DNA of 64,000 bases from Gardnerella vaginalis 1500E (GCF_000263595.1 NZ_ADES01000005.1:116474-180473), one strand, 5' to 3'. Shown: positions 29,652 to 39,643, numbered from the stretch's first letter. Numbers and translations are program-made. The notes: generated by a model from the sequence alone, not told the origin.

Positions 29652-30332
29652 TTAGCGCTCGTGGTGATTTATAGTGCGTGAAATAAAATCTCCCAAGCTT
29701 TGCACAATCTGCACAAGAATAATGCAGAGCACCACGGCAACCGTCATAACATCGTACTGGTAGCGCTGGTAGCCGTAACGTATTGCAATATCTCCAAGTC
29801 CGCCAGCTCCAACTGTTCCAGCCATTGCACTAAAACCAAAAAGCGTTATGAATGTAAGAGCAGCGCCGCGAATAAGCGAAGGCAAAGCTTCCCAAAGCAG
29901 CACTTTGCACACAATTTGAAGTTTGCTTGCTCCAAAGCTTTGTGCAGCCTCAATTAAGCTTCCGTCAACTTCTGCCAAAGACTGTTCAACAATTCGCGCC
30001 ACAAACGGAGCTGCTGTAATAACAAGCGGCACAATAGCGCCTGGAACTCCAAGAGATGTGCCAACAAGTAGGCGAGTGAACGGAATTAAAGCAACAAGAA
30101 GAATAATAAACGGCACTGAGCGCACAATATTAACAATCCAGCCAATAACAGCGCTTAAAGTTGCGTTTGGGCAAATGCCCTTTTTGTCCGAAATAATAAG
30201 CAGCACACCAATTGGAAGGCCAATTGCATAAGCTAAAAGTGTTGCAACAGAAGTCATTACTAAAGTATCTTGCACGCCTTCAATTAGTAAATCGCCATAG
30301 TTATCAATAAATTGTGTAGCAGTTTCTAGCAT
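29652..30332 (-). CDS. metI: Methionine ABC transporter permease MetI
   Basis: 226 residues, five predicted membrane segments. The EAA-type coupling loop is EAAQSFGASKLQIVCKVLLWEALPSL, characteristic of MetI. ATG at 30332, one base after the metN stop (translationally coupled). Works with the MetN ATPase and MetQ lipoprotein to import methionine. Confidence 0.92.
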   Translation of the reverse strand: MLETATQFIDNYGDLLIEGVQDTLVMTSVATLLAYAIGLPIGVLLIISDKKGICPNATLSAVIGWIVNIVRSVPFIILLVALIPFTRLLVGTSLGVPGAIVPLVITAAPFVARIVEQSLAEVDGSLIEAAQSFGASKLQIVCKVLLWEALPSLIRGAALTFITLFGFSAMAGTVGAGGLGDIAIRYGYQRYQYDVMTVAVVLCIILVQIVQSLGDFISRTINHHER

Positions 30333-30333
30333 T

Positions 30334-31134
30334 TTACTTCACCTCGCCTGCAAGTGTGTAGTTTTCGGTAAAACTCTTCTTATTTCTATGATTTTCTACT
30401 TTGTCGTCTGCAATAAGCGTGCGCAAAATATCGCTTTGTGGATTTGCGAAAAGCTCTGCAGTATCTCCTAATTCCACAATATTTCCGCCGTCAATCATTG
30501 CCACACGGTCGCAAATATTTCTAGCAACTGCCAACGAGTGCGTAATAATAACGAGTGTTACGTTAAGCTCGCGGTTAATTCGGCGCAATAAATCAAGTAT
30601 TTGAGCTGTTGTAGTGGAGTCGAGTGCGCTTGTAGCTTCGTCGCAAAGCATAATCGAAGGATTATTTGCCAAGGCTCGAGCGATTGCTACGCGCTGCTGT
30701 TGCCCGCCGGAAAGCTGGCTAGGGTAGCGGTCTGCAAGATTTTGCAATCCAACTAAGTCGAGCAAATAGTGTGCGCGCTCTTCACGTTCTTTTTTTGGAG
30801 TGTGATTTAGTTCAAGCGGAAAAGTTACGTTTCGCAATACTGTTCGCTGCTGGAAAAGACTAAAGTTTTGGAAAATCATTCCAATATTCGCGCGAACTTT
30901 AGCAAGCTCTTTATCTTTTACTTCTGTAATATCGTTGCCGTCAATTATAACTTTTCCGGAAGTTGGCCTCTCAAGCAGATTCATGCAGCGCACTAATGAA
31001 GATTTACCGGCACCAGAAGAGCCAAGTATTCCGAATACTTCACCAGATTCAATGGTGAGATTAATATCGTGCAATGCTTCATGCGCTTCGCTACCTTTTC
31101 CGTAGCTTTTATGAAGATGTTCAATCTGAATCAT
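30334..31134 (-). CDS. metN: Methionine ABC transporter ATPase MetN, lacking the C-terminal NIL domain
   Basis: 266 residues. Walker [10 protein letters not shown], signature [15 protein letters not shown], Walker [13 protein letters not shown], and the switch His in [10 protein letters not shown]. Typical MetN proteins are about 340 residues because a C-terminal NIL domain senses methionine and inhibits transport; here the protein ends about 25 residues after the ATPase domain. There is no sign of a frameshift, so this appears to be a natural short form. ATG at 31134, 155 bp after metQ. Confidence 0.9.
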   Translation of the reverse strand: MIQIEHLHKSYGKGSEAHEALHDINLTIESGEVFGILGSSGAGKSSLVRCMNLLERPTSGKVIIDGNDITEVKDKELAKVRANIGMIFQNFSLFQQRTVLRNVTFPLELNHTPKKEREERAHYLLDLVGLQNLADRYPSQLSGGQQQRVAIARALANNPSIMLCDEATSALDSTTTAQILDLLRRINRELNVTLVIITHSLAVARNICDRVAMIDGGNIVELGDTAELFANPQSDILRTLIADDKVENHRNKKSFTENYTLAGEVK

Positions 31135-31238
31135 GCTTATTCCCTAACAGCTATTATTTTTAGAAATAATTTAGGTAAGTTCAATACTTAACTAAAATAT
31201 CTATTCTACGTATATCACAAACTAAAAAATACTAAAAA

Positions 31239-31270
31239 TACTGCCGCAAAGAACACACCTTGCGGCAGTA
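31239..31270 (-). terminator. Hairpin between metQ and metN
   Basis: Perfect 11-bp stem TACTGCCGCAA (31239-31249)/TTGCGGCAGTA (31260-31270), followed on the minus strand by ATTTTTAG. It probably stops most transcripts after metQ, so the binding protein is made in excess over MetNI. Confidence 0.85.
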
Positions 31271-31289
31271 TGTGGCTACTTTTTATTCT

Positions 31290-32123
31290 TTAGAAAACTG
31301 GAAGCACAGCGCCCTTATAATTCTTGGTAATATAATCGCGAACTGCACTTGTTTTCAAAGCTTTAATCAAGGCTTTAATCTTAGCCAGCTTTTGTGAACC
31401 CTTCTTTACAACAATAATGTTTTCGTAAGTTTTAGCGGCAAGACCACCAACTTTTTCGGAAGTAAGAGGATCCTTAGTTGGGTTAAAACCAGCCTGAATA
31501 GCGTAGTTTCCGTTCATTGCAGCAAGATCAACATCCTTAATAGCTGTTGGAACTGCAGACGGGTCAAGCTCTTTGAACTTCAAATTCTTAGGATTCTCAG
31601 TAATATCTTTTGTAGTAGAGTTAATATCTTTTGGATTCTTCAACTTAATCAATCCAGCATCCTGCAAAAGAAGCAATGCACGAGCCTCATTAGTAGGATC
31701 ATTTGGAACTGCAACAGTTGCTCCGTTTGCTAATGCTTTAATCGTCTTGGTTTTTCCTGGATACAATCCAAATGGTTCAAAATGGATTCCTGCAATTGAA
31801 ATCAGGTGCGAGCCCTTTTCCTTATTGTAGTTGTCCAAGTATGGAAGATGCTGGTAGTAGTTTGCGTCAACTTCACCTTCTTCGGTTGCAGCATTTGGCT
31901 GAACGTAGTCGGTGAATTCCTTAACAACAAGCTTGTAACCTTCTTTTTTCAAAATTGGTTTCACAACATTGTTAAGAATTTCCGCATGTGGGGTTGGTGT
32001 TGCTGCTACGGTAATTGTCTTATCATCGCCGTTTGCGCCTTTAGTGCTTCCGCATCCGCTTAAAGCAAAAGTTGCCAGCGCTGCGAGTGCTGTGAGTGAT
32101 GCAATAACTTTAATCCTGCGCAT
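31290..32123 (-). CDS. metQ: Methionine-binding lipoprotein MetQ (NlpA family)
   Basis: 277 residues. Lipoprotein signal peptide with lipobox LSGC near residue 23, then a Gly/Ser/Thr linker. NlpA-family motifs: ATPTPHAEILNNVVKPIL, PNAATEEGEVDANYYQHLPYLDNYNKEKG and VAVPNDPTNEARALLLLQ. Extracellular solute receptor for MetNI. ATG at 32123 with AAGGAGAAG upstream. The leader on the minus strand is strikingly A-rich, including A10 (32183-32192). Confidence 0.94.
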   Translation of the reverse strand: MRRIKVIASLTALAALATFALSGCGSTKGANGDDKTITVAATPTPHAEILNNVVKPILKKEGYKLVVKEFTDYVQPNAATEEGEVDANYYQHLPYLDNYNKEKGSHLISIAGIHFEPFGLYPGKTKTIKALANGATVAVPNDPTNEARALLLLQDAGLIKLKNPKDINSTTKDITENPKNLKFKELDPSAVPTAIKDVDLAAMNGNYAIQAGFNPTKDPLTSEKVGGLAAKTYENIIVVKKGSQKLAKIKALIKALKTSAVRDYITKNYKGAVLPVF

Positions 32124-32389
32124 ATTTTCTTCTCCTTGTTTGTGGTTTTGTTTACCTGTTTGTTTGTTGTTTTTGTTGTTTGTTTTTTTTTTATTTTGTT
32201 TTTACGTTTTTCCCCTTCGCGAGTAACGAGTTCTCAATATAGGCCAGAAAAATCAAGAATTCTACAATTTGCTTATTAGTAATATTTATGACGTGTTACT
32301 AATCCGCGTGCTTACGGCATGTGCGGGGAAAAAATAAGTTTTTCAACACGTCGCTTACTTGCGTAACGCATGCTATTAAACTAGGAAAT

Positions 32390-34087
32390 ATGAGTTTTTT
32401 GCGATTGGCATTAGCGCAGATAGATACCTGCGTTGGAAACATTGATAGCAATGTTGAAAAAGTGGTGAAATACGCAACTTGCGCCGCAAATAATGGTGCG
32501 AATATTGTTGTGTTTCCAGAAATGACATTAACCGGATATCCGATTGAAGATCTTGCTTTAAGAGGAACTTTCCGTGCGGCTGCGCAAAAAGCTGCAGAGT
32601 CTCTTGCTAAAAAACTTTCGGAAGAAGGCTTGGGGGAGCTTTACGTAGTAGTTGGAACTGTTGGTTTCGATGAGTCTGCCGGAAAGCCTCGTAACCGTCT
32701 ACTTGTTCTTCACAAAGGCGAATCAGTTCTTAAGTACGATAAGCATTTTTTGCCCAATTACGGCGTTTTTGACGAGTTTCGTATTTTCTCTTCCGGAAAT
32801 AAGTGCGAAATTTTGCAAATTAATAATATGCGTCTTGGTTTTGCTATTTGTGAAGACATTTGGCAAGATGGCGGACCTGTTGCGCGCTTGGCAGAACTTG
32901 GTATTGATGCTCTTATAACAATGAACGGCTCTCCTTACGAGGAAGGTAAAACTCATGTGCGCTTGAACTTGGCTAAAAAGCGTGCTGCGGAAGTTCATGC
33001 TCCTGTTGTGTATGTGAATCAGGTTGGTGGCCAAGACGATTTAGTATTTGACGGCGGAAGTTTTGTTGTTGATTTAGACGGAACTTTGCTTGAGCGCTCG
33101 CCAATGTTTGCTGAAGACTTGTCTTTTATTGATTTTGACACTTCGCTTTCTTCTCAAAAAACTTCTAGTATTGCTCCAAAACTAGATTCGGACGAAGAAG
33201 TTTACAGCGCTTGCGTTCTGGGTCTTCGCGACTACATGCGTAAAAACGGTTTTAAAGGCGTGTGCTTAGGTCTTTCTGGCGGTATTGATTCAGCTTTAGT
33301 TGCAACTATGGCTGCGGACGCGTGTGGCGGCGAAAATGTTCACGGAATTTCCATGCCTAGCATGTATTCTTCTGACGGCTCTAAGGATGATGCGTGCGAT
33401 TTAGCAAATCGCATTGGTGCACACTACGATGTGCAGCCAATTGAACCGCTTTTTAAAGCTTTTCAGTCTCAGCTTGATTTGCAAGGTGTTGCTGCAGAAA
33501 ATTTGCAGGCTCGCGTTCGCGGAGTAATCGTAATGGCTTACTCAAATTCTCTAGGAGTGTTGGCGCTCGCAACTGGTAATAAATCAGAGCTTGCTTGCGG
33601 ATATTCAACAATTTATGGAGATGCGGTAGGAGGGTATGCTCCTATTAAAGATTTGCTAAAAACGCGTGTTTGGGCGCTTTCTCGCTGGCGCAATCGTGCG
33701 GCTAAAGCTGGAGTAGGAATTGGTATGTTAAAAATTGTTGGTTTTGAGGATGCTAAAAAGGTGCAGGCTCCTAAAGACGGCATATTGATTCCAGTAAACT
33801 CTATTGTTAAGCCGCCTAGCGCGGAGCTTCGTCCGGATCAAAAAGATTCTGATTCTTTGCCTGAATATGAGCTTCTGGACCGTGTTTTACAAGCTCATAT
33901 TGAGCATGCTCACGGAAGGGCTGATTTGCTTGCAGACGGTTTTGACTCTCATACGGTAGATACTGTTATGCGTTTGGTGGATCGCGCCGAATGGAAGCGC
34001 AGACAGTATCCGTTGGGTCCAAAAGTAAGCGCTATTGCTTTTGGTAGGGATCGAAGAATGCCTGTTACAACCGCTTTTCGCGAATAA
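32390..34087 (+). CDS. nadE: Glutamine-dependent NAD+ synthetase
   Basis: 565 residues from ATG at 32390 (MSFLRLALAQIDTCVGNID), AGGAA just upstream; the frame is open to 32321 without a better start. The N-terminal nitrilase-type glutaminase carries Glu in PEMTLTGYP, Lys in YDKHFLPNYGVFDE and Cys in AICEDIWQDG. The C-terminal ATP-pyrophosphatase synthetase has GLSGGIDSALVATMAADA. Converts nicotinate adenine dinucleotide to NAD+ using glutamine. Divergent from metQ. Confidence 0.95.
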   Translation: MSFLRLALAQIDTCVGNIDSNVEKVVKYATCAANNGANIVVFPEMTLTGYPIEDLALRGTFRAAAQKAAESLAKKLSEEGLGELYVVVGTVGFDESAGKPRNRLLVLHKGESVLKYDKHFLPNYGVFDEFRIFSSGNKCEILQINNMRLGFAICEDIWQDGGPVARLAELGIDALITMNGSPYEEGKTHVRLNLAKKRAAEVHAPVVYVNQVGGQDDLVFDGGSFVVDLDGTLLERSPMFAEDLSFIDFDTSLSSQKTSSIAPKLDSDEEVYSACVLGLRDYMRKNGFKGVCLGLSGGIDSALVATMAADACGGENVHGISMPSMYSSDGSKDDACDLANRIGAHYDVQPIEPLFKAFQSQLDLQGVAAENLQARVRGVIVMAYSNSLGVLALATGNKSELACGYSTIYGDAVGGYAPIKDLLKTRVWALSRWRNRAAKAGVGIGMLKIVGFEDAKKVQAPKDGILIPVNSIVKPPSAELRPDQKDSDSLPEYELLDRVLQAHIEHAHGRADLLADGFDSHTVDTVMRLVDRAEWKRRQYPLGPKVSAIAFGRDRRMPVTTAFRE

Positions 34088-34089
34088 AA

Positions 34090-34105
34090 TGTGACATATC
34101 TCACT
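34090..34105. promoter_or_regulatory. CRP/FNR-type palindrome upstream of pflB
   Basis: TGTGA-CATATC-TCACT matches the CRP-family operator TGTGA-N6-TCACA at nine of ten arm positions. It lies three bases after the nadE stop and 98 bp before the pflB start, a suitable place for oxygen- or carbon-responsive control. The regulator itself is not in this window. Confidence 0.45.
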
Positions 34106-34203
34106 AGATTTCTTGCAAAACTCCTCGCGCACTTTTATACGTATGTCTTAAGATTGTTATTGAGACAGCGTGAAGGTGCGCTGCATTACAAAAGGAGCTT
34201 AAA

Positions 34204-36579
34204 ATGACATCGGTTGATGCTTCCGTTCTCAATGAAGAGGATCTTCGCACCAAAGCTTGGGACGGTTTTGAAAGTGGCAACTGGCAGAAAGATATTGACG
34301 TTCGTGACTTCATTTTGAAGAACTATACTCCATATGAAGGCGACGAAAGCTTCTTGGCTAATGCCACAGAAAAAACGAAGCATATGTGGAAGTATCTTGA
34401 CGACAATTACTTGGCTGTTGAGCGTGAGCGTCGCGTATACGATGTTGAAACTCATATTCCGGCAGGCATTGACGCCATGCCAGCAGGTTATATTGAAAGC
34501 CCAGAAGTAGATAACGTAATCGTAGGTCTTCAAACTGATGAGCCTTGCAAGCGCGCTATGATGCCAAACGGCGGTTGGCGAATGGTTGAGCAGGCTATTA
34601 AGGAAGCTGGTAAGGAAGTAGATCCTCAAATTAAGAAGATTTTTACCGTTTACCGCAAGACGCATAACGATGGCGTATTTGGCGTTTACACCAAGAATAT
34701 TAAGATTGCTCGCCATAACAAGATTTTAACCGGTTTGCCAGATGCTTACGGCCGCGGTCGTATTATTGGCGATTATCGTCGTGTGGCTTTGTACGGCGTT
34801 AACATGCTTATTGAGTTCAAGAAGCGTGACAAGGATTCGATTCCATACCGCAACGATTTTACCGAGACTGAAATTGAGCATTGGATTCGTTTCCGCGAAG
34901 AGCATGACGAACAGATTAAGGCTTTGAAGCAGCTTATTAACTTGGGTAACGAGTACGGTTTGGATTTGACTCGTCCAGCTCAAACCGCTAAGGAAGCTGT
35001 TCAGTGGACTTACATGGGCTACCTTGCTTCTGTTAAGAGCCAGGATGGCGCTGCAATGAGCTTCGGTCGCGTTTCTGCATTCTTTGATTGCTACTTTGAG
35101 CGCGATTTGAAGGCTGGATTAATCAACGAAACAGATGCTCAGGAAATTATTGATGCTCTTGTTATGAAGCTTCGTATTGTGCGCTTCTTGCGTACTAAGG
35201 ATTACGACGCAATCTTCTCGGGAGATCCTTACTGGGCAACTTGGTCAGATGCAGGCTTTAGCGAGGATGGTCGCACTTTCGTAACAAAGACTTCTTTCCG
35301 TTTGCTCAACACTTTGACTCTTGAGCATTTGGGACCTGGTCCTGAGCCAAATATCACTATTTTCTGGGATCCAAAGCTTCCAGAAGCCTACAAGCGTTTC
35401 TGCGCACGAATTTCTATCGATACTTCTGCAATCCAGTACGAGTCAGATAAAGACATTCGTGAGCACTGGGGTGACGATGCTGCTATTGCTTGCTGCGTTT
35501 CGCCAATGCGTGTTGGTAAGCAAATGCAGTTCTTTGCTGCTCGCGTTAATTCCGCTAAGGCTTTGCTTTACGCTATTAACGGTGGTCGCGACGAAATGAC
35601 TGGCATGCAGGTTATTGACAAGGGCGTTATTGAACCAATTCGCCCAGAAGCCGACGGTACTCTTGATTATGAGAAGGTTAAGGCCAACTACGAGAAGGCT
35701 TTGGAATGGCTTTCCGAGACTTATATTGAGGCTTTGAACATAATCCACTACATGCACGATAAGTACGCTTACGAGTCCATTGAAATGGCTTTGCATGATA
35801 GGGAAGTCTATCGTACGCTTGGTTGCGGTATGTCCGGCTTGTCTATTGCAGCGGATTCTTTGGCTGCCTTGAAGTATGCAAAGGTTTACCCAATTTACAA
35901 CAAGGATGCTAAGAGTACTGAAGGTCACGAGTACGAGTACATTGAAGGCGCAGATGACGACTTAATCGTTGGTTACAAGACGGTTGGTGAATTCCCAATC
36001 TACGGTAACGACGATGATCGAGCCGACGACTTGGCAAAGTGGGTTGTAAGCACAGTTATGGGCCAGGTGAAGCGTTTGCCTGTGTATAGAAACGCCGTGC
36101 CGACACAATCAATTTTGACAATTACTTCTAACGTTGAATACGGCAAAAACACCGGTTCTTTCCCATCTGGACACAAAAAAGGCACGCCGTACGCACCAGG
36201 AGCAAACCCAGAAAATGGAATGGATTCTCACGGAATGCTTCCATCTATGTTTTCTGTTGGTAAGATTGATTATGACGATGCCCTCGATGGCATCTCACTG
36301 ACCAACACCATTACTCCTGATGGTTTAGGTCGAGATGAAAGTGAGAGGATTGATAACTTGGTCGGCATTCTGGATGCTGGCAACGGTCACGGACTGTATC
36401 ACGCAAACATTAACGTGTTGCGTAAGGAACAGCTCGAGGATGCAGTTGAACATCCAGAAAAGTACCCGCATTTGACGGTGCGAGTTTCTGGCTACGCAGT
36501 GAACTTCGTGAAGCTCACTAAGGAACAGCAGCTCGACGTTATTTCTCGTACGTTCCATCAAGGATCAGTCTCTGACTGA
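34204..36579 (+). CDS. pflB: Formate acetyltransferase (pyruvate formate-lyase)
   Basis: Oxygen-sensitive glycyl-radical enzyme splitting pyruvate into acetyl-CoA and formate; gives an extra ATP via acetate in bifid metabolism. 791 residues. Tandem active-site cysteines in [10 protein letters not shown]; glycyl-radical motif [13 protein letters not shown] near the C-terminus. ATG at 34204 with AAAAGGAGC upstream. Followed by a terminator-like hairpin and the activase gene pflA. Confidence 0.98.
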   Translation: MTSVDASVLNEEDLRTKAWDGFESGNWQKDIDVRDFILKNYTPYEGDESFLANATEKTKHMWKYLDDNYLAVERERRVYDVETHIPAGIDAMPAGYIESPEVDNVIVGLQTDEPCKRAMMPNGGWRMVEQAIKEAGKEVDPQIKKIFTVYRKTHNDGVFGVYTKNIKIARHNKILTGLPDAYGRGRIIGDYRRVALYGVNMLIEFKKRDKDSIPYRNDFTETEIEHWIRFREEHDEQIKALKQLINLGNEYGLDLTRPAQTAKEAVQWTYMGYLASVKSQDGAAMSFGRVSAFFDCYFERDLKAGLINETDAQEIIDALVMKLRIVRFLRTKDYDAIFSGDPYWATWSDAGFSEDGRTFVTKTSFRLLNTLTLEHLGPGPEPNITIFWDPKLPEAYKRFCARISIDTSAIQYESDKDIREHWGDDAAIACCVSPMRVGKQMQFFAARVNSAKALLYAINGGRDEMTGMQVIDKGVIEPIRPEADGTLDYEKVKANYEKALEWLSETYIEALNIIHYMHDKYAYESIEMALHDREVYRTLGCGMSGLSIAADSLAALKYAKVYPIYNKDAKSTEGHEYEYIEGADDDLIVGYKTVGEFPIYGNDDDRADDLAKWVVSTVMGQVKRLPVYRNAVPTQSILTITSNVEYGKNTGSFPSGHKKGTPYAPGANPENGMDSHGMLPSMFSVGKIDYDDALDGISLTNTITPDGLGRDESERIDNLVGILDAGNGHGLYHANINVLRKEQLEDAVEHPEKYPHLTVRVSGYAVNFVKLTKEQQLDVISRTFHQGSVSD

Positions 36580-36598
36580 CTCATCTAATCTATGAGCG

Positions 36599-36631
36599 CC
36601 GGGAGCGAGCTTAGCTTCGCTCCCGGTTTAC
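36599..36631 (+). terminator. Terminator after pflB
   Basis: CCGGGAGCGA (36599-36608) pairs perfectly with TCGCTCCCGG (36617-36626), followed by TTTACTTATTT. Confidence 0.75.
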
Positions 36632-36660
36632 TTATTTGCACAACGGTTAGACGCAAGTTT

Positions 36661-36696
36661 ACTGTTGCAACAGTTACACATTGCAATAGTTACACA
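36661..36696. promoter_or_regulatory. Perfect palindrome and tandem repeat upstream of pflA
   Basis: ACTGTTGCAACAGT (36661-36674) is a perfect 14-bp palindrome. TTGCAACAGTTACACA (36665-36680) is repeated as TTGCAATAGTTACACA (36681-36696). The geometry suggests an operator controlling pflA separately from pflB. The regulator is unknown. Confidence 0.5.
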
Positions 36697-36724
36697 CAGC
36701 TAAATAAGTTTGGAGGGCAGAAAA

Positions 36725-37606
36725 GTGGTTGAAAATACAGCGTTTCGTACTACTACTCAGCATATGCTCAAAGAGTCAAAAGAGTATGCTCGTCAAACTT
36801 TAATGGGTGGACTTTCCGGCTTTGAGTCGCCAATTGGTTTGGATCGTAAAGATCGCTTAGTAGCTCTTAAAACAGGCGATATTGGGTTCGTGCATTCGTG
36901 GGATATTAACACTTCTGTTGACGGCCCTGGAACTCGTATGACAGTGTTTATGAGCGGTTGCCCGCTTCGCTGCCAGTATTGCCAAAATCCTGATACTTGG
37001 AAAATGCGCGACGGCAAGCCTGTCTACTTAGATGCGATGATTAAAAAAGTTGACCGTTATCAAAGTCTTTTTAAGGCAACAGGCGGCGGAATCACTTTTT
37101 CTGGCGGCGAATCCATGATGCAACCAGCTTTTGTATCTAGAGTCTTTCGTGCTGCAAAAGAAATGGGCGTTCACACTTGCTTGGATACTTCCGGCTTTTT
37201 GAATCGCAATTACACGGACGAAATGATTGAAGACATTGATCTTTGCCTTCTTGACGTTAAATCCGGAACTGAAGAAACATATAAAAAAGTTACCGGCGGC
37301 TTGCTTCAGCCAACTATTGATTTTGGTCAGCGCTTGGCGAAGGCTGGTAAGAAGATTTGGGTGCGTTTTGTGCTAGTTCCAGGTTTGACCGACAGCGAAG
37401 AAAACGTTGAAAAAGTTGCCGAAATTTGCGATTCGTTTGGGGATGCTGTTGAGCATATCGACGTGCTTGGCTTCCATCAACTAGGCCGCCCAAAGTGGCA
37501 TGAGCTTAGGATTCCGTACCCTCTTGAGAATCAAAAAGGTCCTTCTAGGGCGCTTAAAGAGCGAGTTGTAAACCAGTTCAAAGACCACGGTTTTGTTGTT
37601 TACTAG
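36725..37606 (+). CDS. pflA: Pyruvate formate-lyase activating enzyme
   Basis: Radical SAM enzyme that installs the glycyl radical on PflB. 293 residues from GTG at 36725, with GGAGGG at 36712-36717; a TTG at 36710 is less likely because it overlaps that site. The [4Fe-4S]-binding CxxxCxxC is visible in GCPLRCQYCQNP; GGGITFSGGESMMQ follows. The N-terminus is about 45 residues longer than E. coli PflA. Pairs with pflB upstream. Confidence 0.96.
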   Translation: MVENTAFRTTTQHMLKESKEYARQTLMGGLSGFESPIGLDRKDRLVALKTGDIGFVHSWDINTSVDGPGTRMTVFMSGCPLRCQYCQNPDTWKMRDGKPVYLDAMIKKVDRYQSLFKATGGGITFSGGESMMQPAFVSRVFRAAKEMGVHTCLDTSGFLNRNYTDEMIEDIDLCLLDVKSGTEETYKKVTGGLLQPTIDFGQRLAKAGKKIWVRFVLVPGLTDSEENVEKVAEICDSFGDAVEHIDVLGFHQLGRPKWHELRIPYPLENQKGPSRALKERVVNQFKDHGFVVY

Positions 37607-37739
37607 ACTGCGTTTAGACTGCATTTAAATTGCGTCAAAAATGTAACTGTAATTTAGGCAATCTTTGCGTATAGTATTGTTTTTTTTTAAAGGATTTTGT
37701 ATAATTACACAAACACCCTTTTTAGAGAAAGGATACGCA

Positions 37740-38111
37740 ATGAAGCGCAGAATAGGTTGTTGGATTGCATTAGCTTTTGCATTAGCGTTAGCTATTTTTG
37801 CACGGTGTAACGATCAGTTTGGCTTTGGCACAGCGCTTGTTATTTTAATTGTTTTGCCGATAATTTTGTTGCCGATAAATATTGTTGCATCTTTCGATAA
37901 GAAACTTCTTATTGAAGTGCCAATAATATCTATTGCTATAACCATTGCTACAGAACTTGCCACTTTCCCAATAAGAGATTTAGGTTTACATTCTCTCTAT
38001 GTTATCCCAACAGTTTTAGTTTCGGCAGTCGCATTTACTCTTACTAGATTCCTTAAAACTAAGCTTGTTAAGCACATAAATGACGAAATAGCAAACAATA
38101 AAACAGATTGA
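37740..38111 (+). CDS. Small membrane protein of unknown function
   Basis: 123 residues from ATG at 37740, with GAGAAAGGA upstream; the longer open frame back to 37665 lacks a ribosome site and covers a T9 run (37680-37688). Basic start MKRR, then about four hydrophobic segments (about residues 5-22, 27-46, 54-73 and 81-104) and a Lys/Asn-rich tail. No family recognised. Located between pflA and RNase D, closed by a strong terminator. Confidence 0.65.
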   Translation: MKRRIGCWIALAFALALAIFARCNDQFGFGTALVILIVLPIILLPINIVASFDKKLLIEVPIISIAITIATELATFPIRDLGLHSLYVIPTVLVSAVAFTLTRFLKTKLVKHINDEIANNKTD

Positions 38112-38146
38112 TTATTTATTTGATTATTTATTTGATTATTTATTTT
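38108..38146. repeat. Tandem TTGATTATTTATT repeat
   Basis: Three copies of a unit of about 13 bp spanning the end of the small membrane protein gene. Confidence 0.7.
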
Positions 38147-38177
38147 TGAATAGTCGTAGTTGTGTGCGAAAGTTGAA

Positions 38178-38226
38178 GCCGTGTTAAAAGATGCATAATC
38201 TTTCAACACGGCTTAAATATTTTTTT
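38178..38226 (+). terminator. Strong terminator
   Basis: GCCGTGTTAAAAGAT (38178-38192) pairs with ATCTTTCAACACGGC (38198-38212), then TTAAATATTTTTTT. Confidence 0.85.
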
Positions 38227-38305
38227 ACGGATATTTTGCAAAAAGTACAGAATATTTTGCAAAAAACGTAAGAATTTGGGTAAAGCATGCAATCGGGAGG
38301 CGTAC

Positions 38306-39643
38306 TTGAACGAGGAACCAAAGCTCTTAAAAGAGCCTAGAGACGGTGTTCCAGAAGTCATTGATACGCTTGAAGCATATAAAGAATATTGCAGTTTATT
38401 GGCAGCGGGCTCTGGCCCTTTGGCTGCGGACGCTGAGCGAGCTTCCGGTTTTCGCTACAATCATGAAGATTGGTTGATTCAATTTAAACGCAAGGGTGCA
38501 GGAATTGGTTTGCTTGATCCTGTCTCTCTTAAGAAGCTCGGTGTTGATTGGCATGAGTTTAACGAGGCAATAGGGGATTCGCCTTGGATTATTCACGACT
38601 CTATGCAAGATTTGCCAGGATTTTTCGACATTGGTTTGCGTCCGCGTGACTTATTTGATACGGAAATCGCGGCTAAATTACTTGGCAGAAAGCGCTTCGG
38701 CTTAAGTTCTGTAACCGAATATTATTTGGGTTTGACGCTCGCAAAAGAACATTCTGCAGCGGACTGGTCTTACCGCCCTCTTCCTAGAGATTGGCGAAAT
38801 TACGCGGCTTTAGACGTTGAGCTGTTAATCGAACTAGAAGAAGTGATGCGCGGCGAACTTAAAAAGCAAGGAAAATTGGATTGGGCTAAAGAAGAATTTA
38901 AGCACTTGCTTATAAAGGGCGCGCAAAAGAAAGCGCCTCATCCTCGTCCGTGGCTTAAAATTTCGCATATAAATGTTCTTATGCACGATCGTGTTGGCTT
39001 AATAATTGCAAAAGACTTGTGGCAAGAGCGTGATGCTTTAGCTCAAAAATACGATATTGCGCCTAATCTTTTGCTTTCTGACGTAGCAATTATTGAAGCT
39101 GGAAAGCGTAAGCCGCGTAATGCTCGCGATTTTCGTTCTATTCGTTCGCTAAACGAGCGTGTGCGCATTCACACAGGTAGCGAACAAGACAAAATGTTTG
39201 AACGTTACGCGCCAATTCAGCGCAAAATTAAGCCATCTCTTTGGAAGAATATTATTGAAAACGCGCTTAAACGTGCAAAATCCGGCGAAACAGCTATGGA
39301 TGATTTTTCGGAGATTGAGCATAATAATTCTAACGATTTTAAAGATTCTAAAAGTTTGCAGCAGTCTCAAGACTCGCAATCTGCCCCTCGCTCAATGCGC
39401 TATTGGAAAGAGCATCATCCTGCTAGATATGAGCGTTTGCAACGAATTCGCGCAGTTCTTACAAGTATTTCGGAAGACACGCATACTCCAGTAGAAGTCA
39501 TTATTAAACCGCAAATTATTCGTAACTTATGCTGGTGCGAAAATATTACGGATGTTGACGTTTATTCCTTCTTTTTGGAACAGGGCGCTAGGCCATGGCA
39601 AGTTGCACTTATTGCTGAGTCCGTAACTCGCGCTATCATGTAA
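38306..39643 (+). CDS. rnd: Ribonuclease D (DEDD exonuclease with HRDC domain)
   Basis: 3'-5' exoribonuclease for tRNA trimming. 445 residues from TTG at 38306, with GGGAGG at 38295-38300. DEDD motifs: DAERASGFRY (Exo I), IHDSMQDL (Exo II) and YAALDVELLIEL (Exo III with Tyr). HRDC domain around residues 230-300 (ALAQKYDIAPNLLLSDVAI). An Asn/Ser-rich linker near residue 345 precedes a conserved C-terminal actinobacterial extension. It lies about 50 bp before tig. Confidence 0.92.
   Translation: MNEEPKLLKEPRDGVPEVIDTLEAYKEYCSLLAAGSGPLAADAERASGFRYNHEDWLIQFKRKGAGIGLLDPVSLKKLGVDWHEFNEAIGDSPWIIHDSMQDLPGFFDIGLRPRDLFDTEIAAKLLGRKRFGLSSVTEYYLGLTLAKEHSAADWSYRPLPRDWRNYAALDVELLIELEEVMRGELKKQGKLDWAKEEFKHLLIKGAQKKAPHPRPWLKISHINVLMHDRVGLIIAKDLWQERDALAQKYDIAPNLLLSDVAIIEAGKRKPRNARDFRSIRSLNERVRIHTGSEQDKMFERYAPIQRKIKPSLWKNIIENALKRAKSGETAMDDFSEIEHNNSNDFKDSKSLQQSQDSQSAPRSMRYWKEHHPARYERLQRIRAVLTSISEDTHTPVEVIIKPQIIRNLCWCENITDVDVYSFFLEQGARPWQVALIAESVTRAIM

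Noticed and set aside
32183..32192. T10/A10 run in the metQ leader as a phase-variation tract
   Set aside because: A/T runs of this length are common in AT-rich leaders, and it does not sit between recognisable -35 and -10 boxes.
32124..32389. SAM riboswitch upstream of metQ
   Set aside because: None of the conserved SAM-I blocks are visible; the leader is simply A-rich with homopolymer runs.
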